Positions 9,071-20,503 of a stretch of DNA of 64,000 nucleotides are shown in pieces. The notes under the pieces were generated by a model. It worked only from the letters and a program-made list of their open reading frames with translations, ran no database searches and was not told the origin of the DNA. The stretch's first letter is position 1. Each line of letters opens with the position of its first letter. A program made the translations under genes and the position numbers. Origin of the DNA: Azolla caroliniana (lineage: Eukaryota; Polypodiophyta); the NCBI GenBank assembly GCA_043228905.1, contig JBHGNT010000006.1:20088001-20152000 (forward strand). Reading direction: 5' to 3'.

Positions 9071-10777
9071 GTGGCCAAGGACGCAAATTGGCGTGCCGCT
9101 ATAGAGGAAGAAATGTGGGCACTTGATGTCAACACGACATGGGAACTGGTTGACCCTTCTCGTCACTGTATACCGATCGGATGCAAGTGGATATACAAGG
9201 TAAAGTACAACGCAGACGGTTTTGTTAACCAATATAAAGCCCGGTTAGTGGCAAAGGGATACGCGCAGACCCACGGAATCGACTACGACGAGACGTTCGC
9301 TCCTGTAGCAAAGATGACGACGGTTCGAGTGGTGTTGGCGGTTGCTGCGACAAGGGGGTGGCATCTTCATCAAATGGATGTGAAGAATGCATTTCTTCAA
9401 GGTGATCTTGAAGAAGAAGTCTTTATGACTCAGCCTCCCGGTTTTCAATTGGAGATGAGCAAGTCGGCGGTATGCCGGTTGAAGAAGTCGTTGTACGGCC
9501 TGAAGCAAGCCCCTCGAGCTTGGAATGCGAAGAGCACGCACCGGTTGCGTAAGATGGGGTTTGTGGCCTCCAAATTAAACTCTTCATTGTTCATCCGGCA
9601 AGGCTCAGCCGGTCCGGTATGTATACTGTTGTATGTTGATGATCTAGTCATCACTGGACCGGGTGTTCCAGAAATCAACCGCGTCAAGTCCCAGTTGTCG
9701 GACGCATTTGAGATGAAGGATCTGGGGGACCTTCATTATTTTCTAGGGATCGAGGTGATCCGAACCCCGGACGGCATATTGCTCTCACAACGACATTACG
9801 TCTTGAATATGTTGTACAAGTTCGGCATGACAGAATGCCGACCTGTATCCACACCCTTGGACTGAAACCAGAAGCTTCATCTCAAACCAGCCTGCAACGA
9901 GCAACGGTTCCGACAAATTGTCGGTATTCACTTGACTATCATGCGACCCAACATCAGCTATCCGATCGGAATGATAAGTCAGTTTATGCAGAAACCGACC
10001 GTGGAGCACCTTCAGTGCGCGCAAAGGATATTGTTGTATGTCAGCGGCACGAAGGATCGGGGGCTGTTATACCGGCGAGGTATACCCGAAGAGCTCATCG
10101 GTTACACAGATGCCAACTGGGCCGGCGATGCATCAGATCGCCGATCAACCTCCGGTTACATGTTTTCCCTAGGTAGCGCGGTTGTTGCGTGGAGCAGCAA
10201 AAAGCAGCCAATAGTTGCTCTGTTGAGCACTGAGGCTGAGTATTGTGGCGCTACCATTGCCACTTGTGAAGCCATTTGGCTTCGGCGACTGATGCAAGAC
10301 CTACGGATTGAGGTCCTGACCCCGATTCTGGTCTACTGCGACAACATCAGCAGCATGCAACTCGCCAAGAACCCCGTATTCCATGCTCGCACAAAGCACA
10401 TAGAAGTGCACTATCACTTTGTGCGTGAGCGTGTCCTGAGCGGTGAAGTCGAACTTCGGTATGTTCACACGGATCGGCAAGTTGCCGACATCTTCACCAA
10501 ACCGCTCGGATCAGACAAGTTGCAGCACTTCACCGAAATGCTTGGTGTTCAGCATCTTGACGTGCCACACTTGAGGGGGAGAACAGGCAAAGACACCGGA
10601 ACAGGCAAAGGCAAAGAGACTACCGATTGCGCCGGTGAGGGAAGAACAGAAGGCAGCAGAGTCAAGAAGGACAGAGCCGACCGAAGGAAGAAGGCCAAGA
10701 CTCGGACATGGTCCGATGTGGTGAAGGGCTTGGAACCAGAAGACGAATCGGGAGCAACCGATTCAGATAAGAGCTAG
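9071..10777 (+). pseudogene. Nested copia reverse transcriptase and RNase H
   Basis: RT begins with AKDANWRAAIEEEMWALD and has NAFLQGDLEEEVFM, a YVDDLVITG catalytic block near 9631-9657, and LHYFLGIEVIRTPDG. A TGA stop at 9863 and a small local disturbance follow; the same frame then runs through RNase H with YTDANWAGD, LSTEAEY, YCDNISSMQLAKNP and HYHFVRERV to a TAG at 10775. The last 70 codons are lysine- and acid-rich, and 10778-11111 is untranslated element DNA. Confidence 0.92.
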
Positions 10778-11111
10778 AACAAATCGGAGACAGTCGATTC
10801 GGTTCAAAAGACAGATTTGGAAGAACTGGATCAATTCAAGGCCAAGCAGACATAGATGCAACAGAAGTCGATGCCATTGCGGAGGAACTGACGGATCAAT
10901 AAGCGCCAGAGTCATAGCAGCGAAGGAGCTGAGAGGGGCCTATTGTGCAGACATATCGACCGAGAAGGTCGAGATGCGTAGAACAAGAGGGTTCGCGGCA
11001 AACAAAACTGGACCGGACGAGGAGCGCGAGCAAGGCGGAGCGATGCCAAGAGAAGTCGGTTGGAAGAACCGACTGCCACAGAGACTAACACTAAGATCCA
11101 ACCTCAAGTTG

Positions 11112-11125
11112 AGCTTGAGGGGGAG
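11112..11125 (+). other. Polypurine tract of nested copia
   Basis: AGCTTGAGGGGGAG ends immediately before the 3' LTR (TGTTGAG). CTTGAGGGGGAG followed by TGTTG is the usual copia plus-strand primer context. Confidence 0.9.
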
Positions 11126-11523
11126 TGTTGAGCGGCAAGCTCAACTGGGGCCGAATCGGCTGAATAAGCCTGAGCCGGCAAGCGAGACGGATCAGTAAGC
11201 CATGAGCAACAGAGTAGGTGAGCTGGGGAGCCGGTTAGCCTGATCCAATCAGTAACCGGAAGCCTAGTATTAGTGTAGACTACTAGACAATTATAGTCTC
11301 GTAGTAAGTGTCAGATGCTCGTGTGAGCATTGAAGTACGCAGTACTTCTGTCAGTCCCACGAGGACTTGTATAAATAGTGCTACTGAGCATAGTTGTATG
11401 GACAGAGTGATTATATTGTTTTTGAATATAACTTTTACGTTCTACTCTCTTTGTCTCTCCCGTGTACTCTGTGTATTCCCTAATTTCTCTGTTTTCTAAT
11501 GCTTCCGCAAGTAATCGTTTACA
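11126..11523 (+). repeat. 3' LTR of nested copia
   Basis: 398 bp, colinear with the 5' LTR from TGTTGAGCGG to GTTTACA, with about 20 differences and one 1-bp indel by eye. Target duplication AGAGG follows at 11524. Confidence 0.95.
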
Positions 11524-11528
11524 AGAGG

Positions 11529-12445
11529 TTACTTGAGTCAGCAGACATCTTTCGGATGAATGCTTGATTCGAAGCCGGGTGGTTGTACCATGTACACCTC
11601 CTCTTCTAATTCGCCTTGAAGAAAGGCATTCTTGACATCCATCTGGTGGAGGTGCCACCCTTTCGCTGCAGCAAGCGCTATCACGGTTCGCACGGTTATC
11701 ATCTTTGCTACCGGGGCAAAGGTCTCTTCATAGTCGACGCCTTGTGTTTGTGCGTAGCCCTTTGCTACGAGTCGAGCTTTGTAGCAGTTGACGGAACCGT
11801 TAGCATTATGCTTCACTTTGTATATCCATCTGCAATTGATTGCCTTCTTGTGCGGTGAGTGAGGGACGAGATCCCATGTCTCATTCTTGCGAGAGGTTGC
11901 ATCTCCTCGTTCATCGCTTTGACCTATCATGGATCTTTAGCGGCTTTGGGAAAGCTCTCCGGTTCTCGAACTGCTGCCACCTTCATCATAAAGGCATAGT
12001 GATATGCCATATAGTTGTTGTAGCCGAATTGGCTAACAAGATTCTTCTCTCGGGGTGACTAACAGAGTTTCTCATTTGCTTATGTGAGTGTTTTCTCAAC
12101 TCCGGGTGACCTCGTAAGAGACACATCAAAGCCATCGAACTCACTATTGAGTGGATGAGTCGATTCGTTGCAGTCGAAGTGATCGTCTTCATATTCCGGC
12201 ATTTTGGCCTTCCCTTTGTTCATCTTTGGACTTGGCCGAGATGTGCTTTGGTTGCTCGGAGGCTCTTGTGGTCTGCTCAATCTGGTTGAGATCGGACTCT
12301 CTTCGAGTATTGACCTTAGTTGATCATCGTCTTCTGTGTTGTCGAGTGTTAACCGTTTCTGGGGGAAACACCTTCGATGAGCCCACAGGCTATCAGTATC
12401 AAGGGGCTGTGTTACGTGGAAGCCTCTCTTTCTCCAAGAAGACAT
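11529..12445 (-). pseudogene. Older copia element, integrase-RT linker and RT start
   Basis: The upstream half of the split minus-strand copia element. From 12445 down: a linker rich in Ser/Pro/acidic residues, then the RT start ([71 protein letters not shown]) to the insertion point. Two in-frame stops (TGA, TAA) lie within the last 20 bases before the junction, where relatives have Arg and Lys. Gag, protease and most of integrase are not recognisable upstream, so the element is 5'-truncated or too decayed there. Confidence 0.88.
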
Positions 12446-12639
12446 TATGGGAACGAGGAGCGTACACGGGCTACAACCCGTTAGACATAGACGTAGCTCG
12501 GTTTACGAGTACGGGGAGACTACACAGATGAAGGAATAGTAAGAGCGAGACTTATATTAAATGAGAAAGCTCATAGTGATTACTGTACACGGCTCTCGGC
12601 CGGAAAACAGTTTTCTGTACGGGGGAGTTCCTCCTGTCT
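12446..12639. other. No gene seen
   Basis: This joins the copia linker to the coiled-coil pseudogene. The minus strand shows short open frames without a recognisable family. Confidence 0.5.
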
Positions 12640-15400
12640 GGCTTCCGTGGTAGGTGGCTCAGGTTCATGCTCATCGGTCATGGGAGCTCTGTCAGTCATG
12701 GTAGCTAGGCGTTCCTCCTCGTAAGCTTCGGCTTCTAAACGGAACATGATTTGATCGTCGTTGAATTCCTTTAGAAGTTGCTCGATGGCCGCGTTGTGGG
12801 ATGCTGCTAAGGTATAATTTTCCTAAGTCAAGTCTTCATGGAGGGTTTGGATGCTGGTGTCATCCATCTTGTAAAACCCTCGGCCCTCCTTCCTTCGGTT
12901 CTCGGCGTCCGCGCGTAATATGTGTAGTTCAACGGTTTGGGCTGACCATTCCTGCCATACACGGTCGAGTGTTTCCTTGATCTTCTTGGGGAATTGCTGG
13001 CGATACTTGTTGATCAGGATCTTTATTTTAGTATCATCCATGCTAATGCTAGCTCAGTGAACTTCCACTTCCTCCCTTGCGGCCTTGGTGTCTTCTTGGC
13101 ATTTGCGGACGAGGAGCACCATAGTAGCTTGGTTATCTTTTGCTTTTGCGGTTATGAGCGTGATTGTCTGCTCGTAACGTTTGGTGAGCTAAGTTACAGT
13201 TTTGTCCATTTCCTGTCTCCAAGCGTCCCGTTGTCGTTCCTTGGCGGCGATGTCCTCTATTTGCAACTGGTGATAAACATTGGAAATTTTCGCCCTTTGC
13301 TCCTCAGAGATCCTCCACTTTTGCATGTGTTCGTTTGCCAATTCTTGTAATGCCCTTTGTTGACGGCATAATTCCTGGTTGTCTGCGAATAGCTCGCATT
13401 CTCGTTGGCTATTCCGCTCTGCTTCTTTGATGAACCGTTCTTTGGCCTCGGTGATAAAGACCTGAAGGTTCATCACCTCTCATTCTTGTCCTTTGAGTGC
13501 GGCCAAGCTTTCAGCAAGCAATTGCTTGAGGTCAACTTCATGGCCTGTGGCTTGTTCCCGTAGTTGGCCAATAATGTTGTTGTGGTTTTGCTCTACCAAC
13601 TCGGCCAGAGTGATATGGGCCTTAAGCTCCTCTTGGTAGTCACGGAGGGGAGGCCTTGTCTGGGTTGCATCTTGCTGGTTCCAGGGAGTGGGTTCCCTAT
13701 CCGTCTGTGTAGATCTTTCCATGACGATAGGTGGTGGTGGTGGTGTTTGCGTGGAAGCATGGTTGGTTTGGGGGTGCAGCTTTTTATCTGCTAGTGACGA
13801 TGTCTCGCCTGTCTGTATCAAATCCGTCATTGTGCTTGCATCGACCGTGGCTACCCTGGGGTGAGTTGTGTCGTTGTTGTGTGCTTTGGTAACAGTAGCA
13901 CTCAGGCTCGGGTTTGGTAGAGGGGCTAGTGAGACATCAGTACTCGGGGCAAGGAGGCTTAAGGGCGGTTGTTCTTGAGGTTACTTCTCTAGTGATGTGA
14001 GTTTCTGCTCGGCGGCTTGCCATAGCTCTATGGCCCGTTTGGCTTGCTGTTGTGTCGTTTTGATACGTCGGGCCATGTCCTTGGTTGCCCAAGTTGTGTG
14101 GTGCAGATTTCGATATGCCTCGACTAAGGCTGTGTTCAGATATGGTAGCTCCATCAGGAGATAAGCGTTTTATGCTTGCTTCTTCCACCCTATCTTCTGT
14201 AAGGCTCGATCCTCGTGAGGTTCGATTTCTCCCATTAGAGCGCGTTGGATCATCTTTGTTTCCGCGTGCTCCTCGGCCATACGGGCGGCGGCAGCTACTT
14301 GGGCGCGCGCGAGGAAATCCATTAACTCATATGTTGTGCCCAGTCAAAGTAGTGCACTGAACTCGTATGCCTCCGCGGGAAGGTCTTTGTAACCGAGGAC
14401 TTCGTCCTTTGATATCTGCGTGGTTTGTCCATGCTCGATCCTACCTACTTGGAGCCATGACTCTACTGGTACCATGGCCATGGCGGTCAGGCTGGCCTCC
14501 TTTGATTTCTGATTCTAGGTCCCCTCATGTTCTATGGTCGACTTGCGATTGATGCGTCGTCTCGTTTTCGGCTGATCCTGGGAGTCTGGGGCCTGTGGTG
14601 TTGGCTCCTTGGTTTGTTTCCTCTTTTATTGACGTATGCCCGAGGGCTGCTGGTTAGTGGGGTGTGGGCTTGGTTGTGGAGAGGGCATCTATGTCCTTGG
14701 TGTCTTCTGTTGTATGGTGATATCCTCAGTGACGGGCTCCTCGGCCTCATCCCATTCGACACAGGTCATTGGTAACGCTCGTTGCTTCTGTGTTTTTGGT
14801 GGGGGTGGTGCCGAGGTGGGAGTAGGATTTGGAACGGCCGAGGGAAGTGAAGAAGGCGAGGGATCTTCTCATTCTTCCTGGGTTAACGCCAAAATTTTCT
14901 CCCGTTGTTTCCATGGTGGTGGTGGAGAGGTAAGGATGCGACAAGGGGAAAACGAAGGGGGTGGGTAGAGGACTGAGGTAATGATTCATCACAGGTAACA
15001 AGTGCTTACCGTTTTGAAAAGATTCTAGCGCTGCACGGACTCCTTCGCCGGTGATGATTCCCCAATCGATTTTGTCGCCTTCGTATGCTCTGATGATGAT
15101 GGCAACTTTATTCTGTGGCATACTCGTGGGATTTGTATGCACAAAGGTGTATTCCATTAAAATTCAGGCGATCTCCCCAAAAGCCTTGTTTGGTCCTCCG
15201 TAAGTGCGGTAAGCTTTTCCCAACATCGAATACATCCCAAAGTATTCCTTGAGGGTCAAGTGGGGAGGAATTTTGACCTCATGGTCTCCGCCTCCCGCAA
15301 GGTCCAGAGCAACGCGAATCATGTTGTTTGTTAGTGTGTTCGGGTGGATTCTGCGTGCTATTGCTTGGGCGTCAGGGTGCGCTGGGGTGTAGCAACCAAC
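12640..15400 (-). pseudogene. Decayed gag-like / coiled-coil gene
   Basis: A long minus-strand gene relic, readable in pieces from about 15400 to 12640. The N-terminal part (about 15380-14990) has TLKEYFGMYSMLGKAYRTYG, then MPQNKVAIIIRAYEGDKIDW and EGVRAALESFQNGK. The middle is Pro/Ser/Thr-rich (13480-14188). The C-terminal half is coiled-coil, rich in Gln/Glu/Arg (NQELCRQQRALQELANEHMQ at about 13340-13400; NRRKEGRGFYKMDD at about 12860-12900). A homologue at 49375-50202 shares the N-terminal block. Both lie just upstream of minus-strand copia sequence, so it may be an extra ORF of a retroelement. A possible splice acceptor (CCCCAG) is near 15385-15390. Function unknown; gag-like or extra-ORF is inference. 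Confidence 0.55.
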
Positions 15401-16734
15401 CGCCAAAAAGAAAGGGACAAAAGAAGAAGCAAACAAACAACAAGAAGAGGAAGAATGAGTTGGAGTCATGGAAAATGCAGTGGTTGCTGCAAGCGGATGA
15501 AAACACAAAGACAAAAGAAACAAAGAAGAACAACAACACACAACCAGAGAAGAAGGGAGGAAAAGCGAAGATGGAGCAACAGAAAGAAGACGGCGAAGAA
15601 GAAAGGACCTACCTACACAGAGAGACATTAGGTTTTGAATGTTGTTTTGAGCCTAGGAAGAGTATGACGAGCCATGTTAGATACCCATCGCTCACACCAA
15701 AAACATCAAAACAACACAAAAAAAATTGTTAGTAAACGCTCTGATACCGTTGTTAAGAGGCTTCTATCCGGTCTATTTACCAGACAAAACTATGTTTCAA
15801 GTTAAGGATCACCCATGGTTTGTACGAGCATATGCCCCTTTCTTTCTTATCTCAAAAGGTGTGCTCTTCTTCAAAACGCATGACACCAAATATCCCACTA
15901 CATGTCCATATCATGTGTTGCAAAGGTTTGCAATATAACTTGTGAAAGACTACATCATAGCAGTCACTCCTAACCTTGCTACATATATTAGGTTTTGTTA
16001 GATCTAGAGAACTAGCTGCACATCTACTATATGATTTGTCATTGTATCGTAAATTCCAAAACCAAATTGTTTGAGTTATCATGTGTTTGATCCCTCCACT
16101 TCTTTAGACCAAGACTATTGTAAAGACACTACACATAGTCGCTCCTCCAAAAGGCTTTCAAACCAAACATTAATTGCTTCCTCCGCTATCCACAACTCTA
16201 ATATGTCTTCCTTAATTAAATGTGTAGAAGACTTCTTGGCCTGCTCAAACTAGAAGCTTTTTGATTATTTTGTCTTTTGACATTGTAGTTCTCTTCTAGA
16301 TAGACACTTGTGCTCTCTTCTATTCAAAAACAACTTGAGATTTCTCCAATTCTATGTATTTAAAACTATGGTTGTATAGTAAAATATTTCTACTTTGTAA
16401 GGTTCTCTAATCAAAGTATCCATTTCATGGTGTAGAATGAGTTAATTCCTTAAATAAAGAAGTATGTTTGAAGTCGTTACATAGATATTGACAATGAAGG
16501 AAAAGAAGGATATGCCTCAAAATAGAGGGGATATATTATAACCTTGTAGAATATTAGGAAAAAATACAATATTCCTATTTTACCATTGAAAATAATGAGT
16601 AGTTATGTGGGTTTCCAGTGAGCAAGGTTCTTAGGATGAATTCGAAATTATCTCAAAGTAAAAAGGCATAAAGCACAACTTTAGGATCATATTGTTAATT
16701 TGCATGATCTAAAGTAAAAGCATGAGGACTTTTA

Positions 16735-16985
16735 CAATAATGCAACGTCACACCCATGACCTCATGGTGAGTGTAAATGACGATATGATTTAGTGAAATC
16801 AAATTTTTGGGAAGCATTTAAGAGGAGATTATGTAAATAATCATAATTACCTAAAAACACAAAGACTTTTATAACAAAGCAATATCAAACATGTTACTTG
16901 AGACAAGAACCCATAACCTCAAATTTAAAAAGTAGCGTAAAGAATAATATGATCTAGTTTAATCAAATTGGGAATCATCTAAGAG
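16735..16985. repeat. Diverged direct duplication (~165 bp)
   Basis: Two diverged units share the series AACCCATAACCTC or ACCCATGACCTC, GATATGATTTAGTGAAATCAAA or its variant, and GGAAGCATTTAAGAGGAG or its variant, about 165 bp apart. Confidence 0.45.
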
Positions 16986-17740
16986 AGTTCATTTAAATGT
17001 GTCGGGATTACCAATGTCTAATACCATGAACTAAATTTACACTTACAATTTTGAGTCTTTCAATATAGAGTGCTTGATGTAATGGAAACAATTGTTTCTC
17101 GATTCCAAACCAAGAGGCATATTCTACCATTGTTATATGTAGTATACCAAGGGAGATATATGTAGGTGTGTGATCATTCATTGGTTTCTTAGGCAAATTA
17201 AGTTATTTAGAGTATATTGTCTCACACAATGTCTTCATTGGAAATTGCATTTGGCTCATTCTAATTTCTCGATGGAGTGTTTTGTGGATCCATGCATTTT
17301 AGAAATGAGAAATTCCACCCAACCTTTTTCATTGTCATCATCTGAATTTGTTAGGATGGGCTTCGTCATCACCCTTGGGTTGCAACAAACAACTTTGTAA
17401 AGCAATGTTCTAGGTGGAAAATGTCAATGTTAAGCATCAAGGTAAGGTTGCTAACCATCACCTTTACCAATTTCCAATGGTTATATAATTTTCTATCTCT
17501 ATTATGCTTTCATATAGATCCCAAAATTATGTGAAAATGATCAATAGACATGCCATGTTATGACTTGCCTATCTCACTCCAACATGATTACTACCATTTA
17601 TAGATGCTTGCAATCCTTGTTCAATACAAGTTTTATAATAAATATTAATGTTTCATCTCAAAATAAATTAATGTAAAGGCTGTATCAATACTTTCTCTTG
17701 TCACAATCATTGATGAATCGAATCTAGGATCAAGCTCTAC

Positions 17741-18240
17741 TCAACTTTCTTCCTTTGGTCCACACCTAGTATTAAACATTGACTCCAACCCAAGATTTAA
17801 GGAATAATTTTGCGATGATTGGTTTCGTTTGAGGAATTTGAACCCATGACATTGTGGTTTAGTGAACAATACCACACGACAGAATTGTCATCAAAAGAGA
17901 GGGACGGTACATATCATTGTGCCACATACTCTTATGACTTGTATCTACGCATTCTCATATGCCACATTCTCATGAGTCATAATTAACTCAAAACAAACTT
18001 TCTTAATATGTGAGTCAAAATATGGCATGCAACTTTCTTCCTTTGGTCCACACCTAGGATTAAACATTGCACCCACACAAGATTTAAGGAACAATTTGGG
18101 GATGATCAATTTCTTGTGAGGAGGAATTTGAACCCATGACAGTGTGGTTTGGTGAACAATACAAATGGTGGAACCTTTGGCAAAAGAGAGGGATACTACA
18201 TACCATTATGTCACATACATATTAGTTGTACCTACATTAA
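17741..18240. repeat. Direct duplication (~290-bp period)
   Basis: Two units begin with CAACTTTCTTCCTTTGGTCC and run through GGATTAAACATTG (or variant), ATTTGAACCCATGACA, GGTTTRGTGAACAATAC and AAAAGAGAGGGA, to a shared CCACATAC or TCACATAC. They are diverged copies at about 17741-17960 and 18032-18240. The TTTGAACCCATGAC block again resembles a reversed B box, so a tRNA-related SINE is possible. Confidence 0.55.
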
Positions 18241-18755
18241 CTCAAACATGACATTGGGAAGACTTGGTATGTATTGATCATACAACTTCAAGAAGATTTT
18301 GGCCTACCCCATAGTGTAAATGTCATTATTCTAAGCCCATCAAATTTAAGAAGATAGAGTGCTAATATCGATGGTTGGCTAATGTCTATCCTATCCTCAG
18401 TCGGTGGTCAAGGCTTAATGCACCAACTACCATGGTGCTCAAATGAATTTCTCCTATTTGAACCACATAAATACCATGGCATTTCCTAGAGTGGGATGCT
18501 TTCATGAGCATTATCTCTCTCACACACAAAAACATAATATAAAACAAGACATCAATCCCATTTGTCAATATGGAAAGCTTTTGTAATATATGTATACCCC
18601 TTTGATATCATCCATTTATAATCCATCCATCCTCACATAACTTTGATGCATGGATTTATGCATGTAGGTAGGTAGGTATGTATGTACATATGAATGATAC
18701 AATTTTAGAAAAAGAACTAGAAGAAATTCACTCTTTGCATTACTTGCCAAAGACT

Positions 18756-18806
18756 ACCATAAGGTACATCTATACAATGCTACCATAGGATACATCTATA
18801 CAATGT
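18756..18806. repeat. Short tandem duplication (~27 bp)
   Basis: CTACCATAAGGTACATCTAT and CTACCATAGGATACATCTAT, each followed by ACAATG, lie in tandem. Confidence 0.6.
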
Positions 18807-19550
18807 ATAGCAAAGCACCAATCCTTATTCTTCCATACAACTATATAATGGGGCATCTCTTATGTGAGGGTGGCCTTACATATGCATGGCTCCAAAAACA
18901 CATAAAAGGTTTTAGAGACTATAGTACTAAGGGAGAATGGTACTTGAGACTGAAATATTATATTGATAATGTCTTTCTGAGGTCCACTTGAGAAAGTTTT
19001 GGATACCTTATTGAGAAGAGAGGAAGGATTGTGGCAAAATGCTTTCCAATTTACATATAATTTATTTACCACAAATTCTTTCTTCTACCATCTAACATAG
19101 GATCAATCAAGGTTAATTGTCTTCCAGGTCGAAGTGTTGTTGAAGGAGGTCAATAAGCTCTTTAAAGGGGGGATTTTAGTGGTCATCTTGCCGATTTTGG
19201 GTGTATACATTCAATTGCCCATAAATGTAAAAAGAATGGTTGATCGTGCTTGTTCAAATTATAAGGTTCTGAATTCATACACAAATAGGCAACATTTACC
19301 CTCTTCGCTTCCGAAATGAAATTGTTCATGTGTATTCAAATATTTAACTAGCTACCATTACAATTCCATGGGGTGCCTTGATACACATGAGCTTTCGACT
19401 TTATCGAGTGAAAAATGCTCTTTCGCTTGCTTATGATGACATGGATGAACAACCTAGTCCCCTAAGTTTGGTAAGGGTTTGGTATGAGGATCATGTTTAA
19501 CTTTTCTTGGTTATGCAATGTCTGAAAAGAGGTGGCATAGCCAAATCCAA

Positions 19551-19630
19551 GAGTGGTTCAACCTACTAGAACATCACTGAGGATCTGAGGATCCAAGAAT
19601 GGTTCTACCGATTAGAACACCACTGAGGAT
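19551..19630. repeat. Short tandem duplication (~48 bp)
   Basis: Two units share AAGARTGGTTC, then TAGAACAYCACTGAGGATC. Confidence 0.6.
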
Positions 19631-20375
19631 CCATCAAACTTTCTTACACGCAAGTTTCGTTAAGGTTCCCTAAGTTTTTACATAAAGTCAAATTTGACAA
19701 GGAAGAAGAGAATATTTCCAACAAAGAATTCTTTGCACCATGTAGAATCCTGATTGTTAGCATGAGTTCCTCCAGTTTTGAGTATTGGTTCAGATGCCAA
19801 TTTGTACCCACTTATGTGTGACAACAATGATAGCAAACCAAATGACAGTGTAAATCCATACACAAGAAGGATATGGCTCCACAGTTGAAAGAAATTTAAC
19901 AGAATTTCGCAACTTACATATCCTTGTACTACATAATAAGAAATTAAATTAGACTTGTGGATAAATTATAATACAGTTTCTGTACATATAAATCGTAGCA
20001 AGTCAAGGACATTCAACTTTCTTTTCTCTCAAATAGATACAAGTACGATTTCTCGACATCTTTGGTAGAAGTGGGAGACGAGGACACGCTGCCATACAAA
20101 TGACTGAAATGAACTTATACCTCTTATGTACCTCAAAGAGGAGCACATGTTCATGTTTCTCAATCATTCAAATGCTGTAAAATGGATATGCTTTAAGGCA
20201 TAGCAAACATCCGTGTTAAGCTTTGCACATGTCAATGCTTACACATGTTTAAGGGTAGAAAGCAAGTTTCTTACTCACCACGGCACATGCAATTCACGGA
20301 AGGTTCTTTGGATGATACGCCGCACTACATAGATGAAAATCTTAAAGCCAACTAGTATCGAAGTGGAGATATATT

Positions 20376-20503
20376 TGAAAGATCTATGAACATTCGGATA
20401 TTGACCTCGGTGATTTTCCCTTTTAGCACACAAAATTCAACATGGAGATGTATTGGAAAGATCTATGAACATTCGGATATTGACCTCGGTGATTTTCCCT
20501 TTG
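20376..20503. repeat. Tandem duplication at the 3' end of the Dof-like gene
   Basis: About 50 bp, from GAAAGATCTATGAACATTCG through TGATTTTCCCTTT, occur twice with few differences at about 20376-20424 and 20455-20503. The copy nearer the gene encodes the last 18 or so codons of the Dof-like ORF. The outer copy, read on the minus strand, encodes nearly the same peptide but ends a few residues later (ISPLRY instead of TSPC before the stop). Confidence 0.85.

Larger units (their letters stand above)
5816..11523 (+). mobile_element. Complete Ty1/copia retrotransposon, nested
   Basis: A full 5708-bp element with two LTRs (5816-6212, 11126-11523), a primer-binding site, gag, protease, integrase, RT and RNase H in copia order, and a polypurine tract. 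It is flanked by a perfect 5-bp target duplication, AGAGG at 5811-5815 and 11524-11528. It landed in the RT gene of an older minus-strand copia element. By eye the LTRs differ at roughly 20 of about 398 positions (near 95% identity), so the insertion is not recent. The coding region has several in-frame stops and at least two frameshifts, so it cannot move on its own products. Confidence 0.95.
15401..20375. other. Intergenic; diverged duplications, no gene
   Basis: No supported gene. 15405-15640 is A/G-rich (AAGAAG runs) on the plus strand. The rest is AT-rich with old duplications described separately (16735-16985, 17741-18240, 18756-18806, 19551-19630). Several units contain an ACCCATGAC motif that resembles a reversed tRNA B box (GTCATGGGTTCAAAT). 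Short open frames of 60-76 codons here have no recognisable features. Confidence 0.6.
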
